A DNA stretch of 64,000 nucleotides from CAZSDW01 sp964605705 (GTDB taxonomy: Bacteria > Fidelibacterota > UBA2242). A program made the translations under genes and the position numbers. Positions 36,451 through 44,318 of this stretch are shown here, in pieces; within the stretch, counting starts at the first letter, position 1, and each line of letters opens with the position of its first letter. Below the pieces are notes generated by a model that did no database searches, was not told where the DNA came from, and saw only the letters and a list, made by a program, of their open reading frames with translations. The stretch lies in contig CAZSDW010000014.1 of the NCBI GenBank assembly GCA_964605705.1, positions 10,218 to 74,217 on the forward strand, in the 5' to 3' direction.

Positions 36451-37677
36451 ATGGACTTATTGAATCGCAGGTACACAGAAAGAAGCCGACTGTTATTATT
36501 TGTAGTTATTCTCCAACTTCTATTTTCATGTAATTCCCGAAATTCGCGAAGAACTACAGAGTTATGGTCAGTGCGAATGGCAGAATCAGTGATGCAGCGA
36601 AGTCCCGATCCATGGACCCTCGATTTTTCCCGGGAACCGGAGTGGGAGTACACCTATGGACTTGTCCTGAAAGCAATTTTCCAGCTCTGGCTGACTACCG
36701 GAGATGAGCGCTATTTTCATTATGTCAAAGCCTATTATGACCATTTCATCGATTCTGATGGAAATATCAAAGGCTATAATCCTGAAGAATATAATATTGA
36801 TCGAATCAATTCCGGAAAAGTGTTGTTTCAGCTGTTTGCCGAGACCGGTGAAATTAAGTATCAGAAAGCAATTAAGCTTTTACGCAGCCAGATGCTGACG
36901 CACCCACGCACGATGGAAGGCGGTTTCTGGCATAAAATGATATATCCGCACCAAATGTGGCTGGATGGTATTTATATGGGTTCGCCATTTCTGGCTGAGT
37001 ATGCCGGAACCTTTGGTGAACCGGAAATTTTTAATGATGTTGCCCGGCAGCTGATATTAATGGAACAGCGGGCACGTGATGAGCAAACCGGCTTGTTATT
37101 TCATGGCTGGGATGAAAGCAGGCAGCAGCTTTGGGCGAATCCACAAACAGGTCAGTCTCCCAATTTCTGGGGGCGAGGTACCGGCTGGTATGCGATGGCA
37201 GTTGTCGATGTACTGGATTTTCTGCCGGATGACCATCCGGCGCGATATAATATTTTAGCAATTCTGAATCGCCTCGTTGAAGCGATTGTGAAGGTTCAGG
37301 ATAAAGAAACCGGCTTATGGTACCAAGTGCTGGATCAGGGAGGTAGAGCAGGAAATTATCTCGAATCGTCAGCGTCATGTATGTTCGTTTACAGTATTGC
37401 AAAAGGGGTGCGAATGGGCTATCTTGATTCGAAATATTTATCCAATGTCCTCACCGGATATGATGGAATTCTGAAAAATTTTATTGAAGTTGATAACGAC
37501 AATCTGGTTAACATAAATCAGGCGTGTGCGGTTGCCGGACTTGGCGGAAATCCGTATCGCGATGGTTCCTATGATTATTATGTCAATACTGCGATAGCCC
37601 GGAATGATCCGAAGGCGGTCGGTTCGTTTATTCTCGCCAGTCTCGAAGTGGAAATGATCAAAAATCCTCAAAAATAA
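36451..37677 (+). CDS. GH105-type unsaturated (rhamno)galacturonyl hydrolase lipoprotein
   Basis: 408 aa from ATG 36451; TTG 36424 is in frame but less likely. Lipoprotein signal (LLLFVVILQLLFSC). The rest is an alpha/alpha-barrel of the GH88/GH105 (YteR/YesR) type: YTYGLVLKAIFQLW, FWHKMIYPHQMWLDGIYMGSPFLAEYA with the conserved active-site Asp in WLDG, LFHGWDES, and FWGRGTGWYAMAVVDVLDFLP. These enzymes remove the 4,5-unsaturated uronic acid left by pectin lyases. Followed 30 bp later by the GH28 gene on the same strand. Confidence 0.88.
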   Translation: MDLLNRRYTERSRLLLFVVILQLLFSCNSRNSRRTTELWSVRMAESVMQRSPDPWTLDFSREPEWEYTYGLVLKAIFQLWLTTGDERYFHYVKAYYDHFIDSDGNIKGYNPEEYNIDRINSGKVLFQLFAETGEIKYQKAIKLLRSQMLTHPRTMEGGFWHKMIYPHQMWLDGIYMGSPFLAEYAGTFGEPEIFNDVARQLILMEQRARDEQTGLLFHGWDESRQQLWANPQTGQSPNFWGRGTGWYAMAVVDVLDFLPDDHPARYNILAILNRLVEAIVKVQDKETGLWYQVLDQGGRAGNYLESSASCMFVYSIAKGVRMGYLDSKYLSNVLTGYDGILKNFIEVDNDNLVNINQACAVAGLGGNPYRDGSYDYYVNTAIARNDPKAVGSFILASLEVEMIKNPQK

Positions 37678-37707
37678 AGCAACTCTATCGTATAAACCGG
37701 AAACAAG

Positions 37708-39120
37708 ATGAGAAAAAGTTTACAGATTATTAACGGATTTCAGATTCTGCTGCTCGCATTGCTAATCGGATACTCACAAACCTGTGATTGGATACAGACG
37801 GGAAGTTCAGGTTGGGATAAAGTTCCGGAAATTCTGAAAAATATTCGACCACCGGATTTTCCGGACCGTGATTTTATCATTACCGATTTTGGCGCAATTG
37901 GTGATGCTAATTTCGATTGCACCGATGCCTTCAGAAAAGTGATAAAATCCTGTCACGATGCTGGTGGCGGATATGTGATTGTCCCGGCTGGGACGTATTT
38001 AACCGGCGCCATCCATCTGCAGGACAACGTCTGTTTGCACATCGATAGTGCGGCAACCATTTTATTCAGCCAGGATCCGCGGAAATACCTGCCAGTGGTT
38101 TTTACTCGCTTTGAGGGGCTGGAATGTATGAATTACTCTCCATTCATTTATGCATTTGATAAGGAAAATATTGCGATTACAGGTAAGGGTACTCTGGATG
38201 GGCAGGCGGATACAAGCTGCTGGTGGACCTGGGCAGGGAATACGGTATATGGCTGGCGACAAAACAGTCCCTGCCAGATCACTGACCGTAATACATTAAT
38301 GCAGATGGTCGAAGAAAATACTCCTGTGCAGAACAGAATTTTTGGAGAGGGGCATTTTCTGCGTCCCAGTTTTATTCAATTTTACCGGTCAAAAAATATT
38401 CTGGTAGAGGGAATCAACATCAAACGTTCTCCAATGTGGGAGATTCATCCGGTTTTATGTGAAAATGTGACGGTTCGAAACATTAATATAGATACCCATG
38501 GTCCCAACAATGACGGCTGTAATCCCGAGAGTAGTAAAAATGTACTGATCAGTAATTGTCGGTTTGATACCGGTGATGACTGTATTGCCATAAAATCCGG
38601 TCGGAATGGAGATGGTCGGCGGATCAATGTTCCCAGTGAAAATATTATTATCCGGGATTGCGTGATGAGGGACGGGCATGGCGGCGTCGTTATTGGCAGC
38701 GAAATATCAGGAAATTGCCGAAATGTTTTCGCTGAAAATTGCCGGATGGATAGTCCTAATCTGGAGAGAGCCTTTAGAATAAAGACAAATTCGTTACGTG
38801 GCGGAATTGTCGAAAATATTTACATGCGTAAGGTGATCATCGGAAAAGTAAGTGATGCGATTATCAGGATCAATTTTCAATATGAAGAAGGAGATGTTGG
38901 TAGCTATACACCGATTGTCAGGAATATTTATATCAATGATATCATCAGCCATGAGAGCATGTATGCATTAGCGCTGGATGGATATGCGCGATCACCAATT
39001 TCCAATGTGCAGCTGGAAAATTGTCAATTCAATGGCGTTAAAGAAACCAATATTCTAAATAATGTTTCTGGCTTGAAGATGAAGAATACCTCCATCAATG
39101 GGATTTTACAGGGTCAATAA
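37708..39120 (+). CDS. GH28 family polygalacturonase
   Basis: 470-aa secreted glycoside hydrolase of the parallel beta-helix type, hydrolysing galacturonan or related pectin chains. Signal peptide with possible lipobox (LLLALLIGYSQTC). GH28 motifs are all present: NNDGCNPESS (NxD), DTGDDCIAIKSG (DD), DGHGGVVIGSE (GHG) and RIKT (RxK). N-terminal ITDFGAIGDANFDCTDAFRKVI is typical of exo-acting and bacterial members. Forms an operon with the GH105 gene. Confidence 0.93.
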   Translation: MRKSLQIINGFQILLLALLIGYSQTCDWIQTGSSGWDKVPEILKNIRPPDFPDRDFIITDFGAIGDANFDCTDAFRKVIKSCHDAGGGYVIVPAGTYLTGAIHLQDNVCLHIDSAATILFSQDPRKYLPVVFTRFEGLECMNYSPFIYAFDKENIAITGKGTLDGQADTSCWWTWAGNTVYGWRQNSPCQITDRNTLMQMVEENTPVQNRIFGEGHFLRPSFIQFYRSKNILVEGINIKRSPMWEIHPVLCENVTVRNINIDTHGPNNDGCNPESSKNVLISNCRFDTGDDCIAIKSGRNGDGRRINVPSENIIIRDCVMRDGHGGVVIGSEISGNCRNVFAENCRMDSPNLERAFRIKTNSLRGGIVENIYMRKVIIGKVSDAIIRINFQYEEGDVGSYTPIVRNIYINDIISHESMYALALDGYARSPISNVQLENCQFNGVKETNILNNVSGLKMKNTSINGILQGQ

Positions 39121-39178
39121 TATGGAAATTCCTCTGCTTCTCTCTTCGATAAAACGTCACCCTTCCTGATGACTGAAA

Positions 39179-39207
39179 GAAGGGGCCGTCCTGCAAACAG
39201 CCCCTTC
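39179..39207. terminator. Hairpin between convergent pectinase genes
   Basis: GAAGGGGC (39179-39186) and GCCCCTTC (39200-39207), an 8-bp stem with a 13-nt loop, between the GH28 and pectate lyase 3' ends. No strong T-run on either side. Confidence 0.5.
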
Positions 39208-39253
39208 ACTCATTTCATTAGGTAAGCCGATGTGAATTTTAAAATATATCCTG

Positions 39254-41146
39254 CTACTTCAGATAAATTATTTTTTTGATGATATTCAGTTTAGAGCTTT
39301 CCAGCCGAATCAGGTAAATACCGGAAGCAATTTCTATTGCATTCCATTGTTCAGTATAGCTGCCCGCCGGGTAATTCCCAATTGCCAGTGTTTCAATTTG
39401 CTGACCGTGAATATTATAGACTTTCAGTGACAGATCAGTTGTCTCTTGCAATGTAAACTGAATGGTCAGCACCGGATTGAAGGGATTCGGATAGGTTGAT
39501 AAAATGAATCGTTCTGGTTTGCGGACGGGTTCCTGGATTGCAGTAATGGGATTGATCGGCAGCAATGTTGGCAGGGATTCCGTTTCATCCAGCACATGTT
39601 CATAAGGATAGGGAATCGTCAGTTCACAAACCGGTTCTGCGGTAACTTCACTCGTCCCGAAATGATTATCAATTAATTGCACAAAACCATCCTCAAGACT
39701 GTATTCCATCATGACGGCTTTGCGGACATTGTCAAAATAGTTACGCTCTACCCGGACTTTGGCGCCCATGCGTGAGTTGATCCCCGTATCACAATCCTTA
39801 TAATAATTATTGAAAATATGCGCAGTGCCGAAACGGATACTCGGCAGGCGGGATTCGCAATTATAAAAATAATTGTGATGGTAGGTGACGCGGATGACCG
39901 AATCCTGGGGACTTTCGTCGTTGGAACTGATCAGGCTGGTTTTGTAATGATCGTGCAAGGAGCAGTTCGAGATGGTGATAAAGGTGGATTCGTTTTTGAT
40001 ATCCAGCAGCCCGTCATAATATTCGCTGCCGTGTTCCCGATCGGAAAACAGTTCACATCGGTCGATTACTATGTTTTGCGATTTCCCGGTAATGACAATC
40101 GCATCGGCTGGTGTCACATGGGAAATCCGGAGGTTTTGAATAATGACATTTCGCGCCCCGTTAATCTCTACTTCAATGCCCTGAAGGTGAGCGTCGCGGG
40201 ATAGCCCCAGCAAGGTTTTATTGGAGCTGATTTTCAGGTCTTCGGTGCCGATGATTTTGCGGTTAAGGGTGACTACGTAAGGATCAGGACTACCAAGATA
40301 GCTACTCAAATCTTCAAATGTATTCGCAGCCACCGTGTCACCAAGCGCGCCGCCGATCACCAGGTATGGTGTGCCCTGATCGTCCTGAACCGTCGCATAA
40401 CCGATGAAATCCGGATCCATTTCGGTACCATTTGGGAGAAAGATGGCAATTGCATCGACATTATGACTCATTTCAAAAGTAAATACTGAATCAGTACTTG
40501 TCACATCTCCAGACCAACTTTGGAAAAAGTATCCGGGATTGGATTGGGCACTCAGCGTCACCAAGGTGCCTTCGTCATAGTAATTCTGAATAGGATTATA
40601 GGAAACCCGACCACCGGCTTCAATATTTTGATTTACCGATAATATGTAAGACGGGATGCAATCCGCTGGTGTCAGACCACTGCCAATAAATATAATATAA
40701 TCATAATTCGCTGTTCCATCGGGATTGTAGGCTTCAATCCGCACCTGGTTCTTGCCTGCGATAAACTCGACTTCAACGGAATCGCTGATAGTCCAATTAG
40801 TCCAGACCTCGGTGTGCGGAAAATTCACGGTGTCCAGAAAGGTCTCATTATTGATTAACAGCCGTACCGGGCGGTCGCCGCTGCCGCCGCCATTGGCATA
40901 GCGCCACTGAATATAATAGGTTCCGGCACTGGCGGCGTTAACACTCCAGGTGATGCTGACACCGATGCCTCTATCCGTATTGGCAAAACCATCGCCAGTA
41001 AATCCACCGACATTGATACTATTATCAATATAGCCGTCAATAGCGCAGAAACCCAGTTCATTCTCCTGGATGATCAATTCCTGACTTATGAGTACAGTAA
41101 AACTACAGTAAATCCAAAATGCTGTAAAATATTTTCCCCACTTCAT
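39254..41146 (-). CDS. Secreted PL1-type pectate lyase with CBM, InlB-like repeat and T9SS domain
   Basis: 630-aa modular enzyme. Signal peptide (about 1-21). Residues ~22-155 resemble a CBM6/CBM35 jellyroll (GTYYIQWRYANGGGSGDRPVRLLIN ... NQVRIEAYNPDGTANYDYI). About 168-235 is a bacterial repeat of the InlB type (YDEGTLVTLSAQSNPGYFFQSWSGDV). About 245-530 is a pectate-lyase-1 beta-helix (NKTLLGLSRDAHLQGIEVEI, CELFSDREHGSEYYDGLLDI, VTYHHNYFYNCESRLPSIRFGTAHIFNNYY with the vWiDH-like and RxPxxR motifs). The C-terminus is a sorting domain (LSTYPNPFNPVLTIQF). Its ATG overlaps the trmJ stop (ATGA). Confidence 0.9.
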   Translation of the reverse strand: MKWGKYFTAFWIYCSFTVLISQELIIQENELGFCAIDGYIDNSINVGGFTGDGFANTDRGIGVSITWSVNAASAGTYYIQWRYANGGGSGDRPVRLLINNETFLDTVNFPHTEVWTNWTISDSVEVEFIAGKNQVRIEAYNPDGTANYDYIIFIGSGLTPADCIPSYILSVNQNIEAGGRVSYNPIQNYYDEGTLVTLSAQSNPGYFFQSWSGDVTSTDSVFTFEMSHNVDAIAIFLPNGTEMDPDFIGYATVQDDQGTPYLVIGGALGDTVAANTFEDLSSYLGSPDPYVVTLNRKIIGTEDLKISSNKTLLGLSRDAHLQGIEVEINGARNVIIQNLRISHVTPADAIVITGKSQNIVIDRCELFSDREHGSEYYDGLLDIKNESTFITISNCSLHDHYKTSLISSNDESPQDSVIRVTYHHNYFYNCESRLPSIRFGTAHIFNNYYKDCDTGINSRMGAKVRVERNYFDNVRKAVMMEYSLEDGFVQLIDNHFGTSEVTAEPVCELTIPYPYEHVLDETESLPTLLPINPITAIQEPVRKPERFILSTYPNPFNPVLTIQFTLQETTDLSLKVYNIHGQQIETLAIGNYPAGSYTEQWNAIEIASGIYLIRLESSKLNIIKKIIYLK

Positions 41147-41856
41147 TGTTTGTCCGATTTATATTTGTTTTTCATTATATAATTTTCCAATGTTTTTAAA
41201 ATGCTCTGGACTAAGTGAGTGTCTTTTTCATTTAAAACTGCCAGCCGTTCGAGGATCCGGTTGCGGAGCGGCAAGCGGTTTGCCATGCCCAGCTGGTTCA
41301 GCATCGCTTCCGCATTCTGTTTTAATTTGAGATAAGCAGCGACGGTTGACTGTGGTGCCGATTGCCGTGGTTTTCGGCGGATCAGCACGGATAATTCAAA
41401 GGCGTAAATCATCACTGCCTGAGCCAGATTCAGGCTGGGCTGGGCTTGCTTCAGCGGGACATGAGACAATATATCGCAAGCGGCTAATTGTGCATTACTC
41501 AGACCGCGATCTTCGGTACCAAACAGGATTCCCACAGATCGGATAGTATTTCCTTTACTTTTTAATAATTGTGCCAGCTGGCGGGCGGGGATGTTTTCAT
41601 TTTTAGAGGGACGTTTTTTTGCTGATGTGCCGATCAGAAAATCGATGTCGATTGTCGCCGCTTTGATCGAATCGAAAACCCGTGCCGCTTCCAGGATGTC
41701 TTCGGAGTTGTGCGCCAACCAGCGGGCGGGATTGCTGAGATGATCGCAGGGATTGACCAATCGTAAATCGGCAAAGCCCATGGTTTTCAAGGCTCGCGCC
41801 GCCGCGCCGATATTTTCGGGAGTCATAGGACGTTCGAGGATAAAACTAATGATCAC
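41143..41856 (-). CDS. trmJ: SpoU-family RNA 2'-O-methyltransferase (TrmJ-like)
   Basis: 237 aa from GTG 41856; TTG 41877 is an alternative. The SPOUT fold is clear: ILERPMTPENIGAAARALKTMGF at the N-terminus, GILFGTEDRGLSN and PLKQAQPSLNLAQAVMIYAFEL. The length and the C-terminal helical extension fit TrmJ (Cm32/Um32 of tRNAs) better than TrmH or TrmL. It overlaps both neighbours: 11 bp with the EEP-family gene and 4 bp with the pectate lyase gene. Confidence 0.85.
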   Translation of the reverse strand: MIISFILERPMTPENIGAAARALKTMGFADLRLVNPCDHLSNPARWLAHNSEDILEAARVFDSIKAATIDIDFLIGTSAKKRPSKNENIPARQLAQLLKSKGNTIRSVGILFGTEDRGLSNAQLAACDILSHVPLKQAQPSLNLAQAVMIYAFELSVLIRRKPRQSAPQSTVAAYLKLKQNAEAMLNQLGMANRLPLRNRILERLAVLNEKDTHLVQSILKTLENYIMKNKYKSDKQ

Positions 41857-42883
41857 GGTGCTCTGGTTCGATTTCAAAAACGGTCATCACACCGAAATGA
41901 TCGGAAGGGTGCAGTCCGTTTTCGGTTTTATTCAGGACAACCTGTGATGATTTGATTTTGAGATTTTGACCTTTTGAAAAGATATAATCAATCCGATCTC
42001 TGCGGGCGGTCTCTTCCGGTGGAATTTTACCAAGGTAATGTTTTTGGATATTTTTATTCAGCCACTCATCCCAGGTCGGTCCCGGCTCGGAATTGACTTT
42101 GGCGAAGGTATCCTTGAAACCGTAATCCAACAACAACGTAATAGGTTCGGAGTCGCTCAGATCATTGAAATCACCCATCAGAATTACCGGATTATTGCCG
42201 GCTGTTTTTTTAATAAATCTGAGCATTTTCCGGGCTTCGTCAAGCCGCCATAGTTTGCCTTCAATGGCATCGGCGACACTGCTCAGGTACTGATCCTCGT
42301 CGATTTCGCTCTCGAGATATTGCCGGATGAGATTCTCCAGGGTTTCCCGGTTGGCAAACCTGGACGCATGCCAATGAGTATTAAAAAGGAAAACCTTCTG
42401 TTCACCGACCTTGATCCTGGCACCAAGCACCTGGGTGGCATCGGCGAAATGCAAGGTGAAAAACCTGCCCACGTGTCCGCCGGACAACTGTTTGCGCCCG
42501 CTGGATTTCAGCTTCAGCTGTTTTTTCGCTAGGATAACGTCGCCCTCGCGGAGATTAACGGGCAGTCCAATCGGACCAAGATGAATTCCCGCTACGCCCA
42601 GGTGATGGACCTGATTGTAATTCAAATCCTTCGCAATACGCCGGGCATAGCGCGGGAGCTTGTTGGCTTCATTCAAAGCGATGACATCGGGATCGAGTTC
42701 CTTCAATTGGTTTAGCAAAATCCGATAGCGCTGTTTCCGAATCGCCGTGCTTTCGTATTCACCCATTTTCAGTGAGCCGATATAATCCAGTCCGGACCAG
42801 ACATTGATAGTGACGACCTTCAGCGGTTCGGCAAATAGACAATTAAAAAGGAATAAGGTAAAAATTAAAAATCTGGCTGTCAT
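41846..42883 (-). CDS. Secreted endonuclease/exonuclease/phosphatase-family protein
   Basis: 345 aa with a signal peptide (FLIFTLFLFNCLFA). EEP-fold motifs: VVTINVWSGL (Asn), DVIALNEANKLPRYA (metal Glu), LFNTHWHAS, PVILMGDFNDLSDSEPI (Asp-Asn) and HPSDHFGVMTVF (SDH). These are the active-site residues of the DNase I/sphingomyelinase/phosphodiesterase superfamily. The substrate is unknown; export suggests nucleic acid, phospholipid or phosphate scavenging. Confidence 0.85.
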   Translation of the reverse strand: MTARFLIFTLFLFNCLFAEPLKVVTINVWSGLDYIGSLKMGEYESTAIRKQRYRILLNQLKELDPDVIALNEANKLPRYARRIAKDLNYNQVHHLGVAGIHLGPIGLPVNLREGDVILAKKQLKLKSSGRKQLSGGHVGRFFTLHFADATQVLGARIKVGEQKVFLFNTHWHASRFANRETLENLIRQYLESEIDEDQYLSSVADAIEGKLWRLDEARKMLRFIKKTAGNNPVILMGDFNDLSDSEPITLLLDYGFKDTFAKVNSEPGPTWDEWLNKNIQKHYLGKIPPEETARRDRIDYIFSKGQNLKIKSSQVVLNKTENGLHPSDHFGVMTVFEIEPEHRDH

Positions 42884-42891
42884 ATTTAACC

Positions 42892-43851
42892 TTATGATTT
42901 AACCTGTTCCAACCATTTTAGAATTCGCAATGCCCGCAGAGTGTTCCAGTGGCTGGGCTGCCCGGCTTTTTCCATCTCGAAATAAATCCTGCCCGAATAC
43001 CGGCTGGACAAATTCCAGCGTCCGTCTTTGCGTCGTTTATTAAGTAGAATTTCGATGGCGTCATCCATCCGGGGATCATAGGACAGTCGGCAGCGTTGCC
43101 AGTAATCCAGCGCCCGCAGAATGTCGTAATGCCAGCGCGGCGGAAAAGGAAACCGAATGAATTGAGGATTGATTATTTCGCCGGTACGATGACTGCGGAA
43201 GAGACGATGATGTAAAAGAAATTCCCACGCCTGGTCGCTGTATTTTTGGAATTCATCGGTCTGCCGGAATTTACTATATTCATGCAAAGCTTCCAGAACG
43301 GTGATGGTCGTATGCACGGAACTATGGGTGGCACCTTCGGGCGCAATGCAATTCCAGCCGCCGTCGGACATCTGGTTTTTTATCAGGAATTTCGCCAGTC
43401 TATCAACTCTATCGTCCTCGATCCGGAAATAGGAACAGAGTGTCAGGATCATCCCGGTGACGCATTGCTCGCCGTAATCGATCGATTTGAAATAACTGAT
43501 GCCATCGTCTTTGTAAAAACCTTTTTCAAGGAGAATAATTGCCGCTTTACATGCTTGCGGATTATCCTGCGGAAGCCCCAGCCGCCAGAGCGTGAGCATC
43601 GTGTAGGTCGTGGATGTCCATTTGGGTCCGTACAAACCATTTGCCCAGATGCCGTTTTCCGCCTGCTGGTCGAGGAGTTGTTTGCCCCAGCCTTCTTCGG
43701 CGATTTTCTGGCGCTCCGATTTGATCAGGTCTGCTGGCGATTCTCGCAGATCCCGATGAACCTGCCAGCGGATGACCGGATCGCCCTGGAGCAGCCAGGT
43801 GATGATTTCAGGATTTGTAAAATCTGTGGAATGTTGATCATTGGTTTTCAT
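42892..43851 (-). CDS. Alpha/alpha-toroid protein related to squalene cyclase/prenyltransferase repeats
   Basis: 319 aa, no signal peptide. It has repeated helix pairs with QxxDGGW-like motifs (NQMSDGGWNC, KRRKDGRWNLSS, AENGIWANGLYG) typical of the terpene-cyclase/prenyltransferase (alpha/alpha)6 toroid. The cyclase DxDD motif is not visible, so it is probably not a squalene-hopene cyclase. Similar proteins are usually annotated only as squalene cyclase-like. The EEP-family gene follows after 8 bp. Confidence 0.7.
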   Translation of the reverse strand: MKTNDQHSTDFTNPEIITWLLQGDPVIRWQVHRDLRESPADLIKSERQKIAEEGWGKQLLDQQAENGIWANGLYGPKWTSTTYTMLTLWRLGLPQDNPQACKAAIILLEKGFYKDDGISYFKSIDYGEQCVTGMILTLCSYFRIEDDRVDRLAKFLIKNQMSDGGWNCIAPEGATHSSVHTTITVLEALHEYSKFRQTDEFQKYSDQAWEFLLHHRLFRSHRTGEIINPQFIRFPFPPRWHYDILRALDYWQRCRLSYDPRMDDAIEILLNKRRKDGRWNLSSRYSGRIYFEMEKAGQPSHWNTLRALRILKWLEQVKS

Positions 43852-43902
43852 TTGATCTTAAGATAATAATGGATTTAGTTTTGGAAAACGATTTTTTTAT
43901 TA

Positions 43903-43935
43903 AACCTTCCGAAGGTTATCAACCTTCGGAAGGTT
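43903..43935. repeat. Palindromic repeat element, copy 1
   Basis: AACCTTCCGAAGGTT, ATC, AACCTTCGGAAGGTT: two perfectly complementary 15-nt arms, each arm itself near-palindromic. Lies in a divergent intergenic region, so it is not a terminator of either flanking gene. Confidence 0.7.
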
Positions 43936-44057
43936 GTTGTTATATAATTTATTGCTGAGTTATAACAGTAAGCCATGAATAATTTTTGTAAAATTTTAAA
44001 AATAGTTTTTAGGTATTAACATTAAAGAGAATCTTTATTAAATACAAATAAACAGGG

Positions 44058-44091
44058 GCAGTAATCCGGTTCTCAACCGGGACTGCTTTTT
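44058..44091 (+). terminator. Orphan intrinsic terminator within the 43852-44318 gap
   Basis: GCAGT-aat-CCGGTT-ctc-AACCGG-g-ACTGC forms an 11-bp interrupted stem followed directly by TTTTT (44087-44091). No plus-strand gene lies upstream, so it would end a short RNA or attenuate the transcript toward 44319. Confidence 0.6.
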
Positions 44092-44229
44092 GAAAGCAAA
44101 AGAAAATTCCGGGAAGATGACTGTTTTTCTACGGAAATGTATGTCTATTACCCGGATCAAAGATAGTAAAACCATCAATAATATGAGCAGAAAAGAGGTC
44201 ATGATGGAAACTCAAGCGAAAGGGTATCC

Positions 44230-44310
44230 CCGCACCGAATTTTAAGACTGCGGTGCGGAGCTGTTTCATCCTAATTTAAGTGTTAAATTAGGTGAAGAGG
44301 TAGGATGAAA
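44230..44310 (+). promoter_or_regulatory. Structured 5' leader with alternative helices before 44319
   Basis: Three hairpins are visible. CCGCACCG/CGGTGCGG (44230-44237, 44251-44258). CCTAATTTAA/TTAAATTAGG (44270-44279, 44283-44292). TTTCATCCTA/TAGGATGAAA (44264-44273, 44301-44310), which covers the purine-rich AGGATGAAA just upstream of ATG 44319. The last two share CCTA and cannot fully form together. The 467-bp gap holds no supported gene. Confidence 0.5.
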
Positions 44311-44318
44311 GAATAAAT

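Noticed and set aside
44040..44318. Leader considered as c-di-GMP, glycine, cobalamin or THF riboswitch
   Set aside because: Conserved core sequences of these classes are not present; kept only as an unclassified structured leader.
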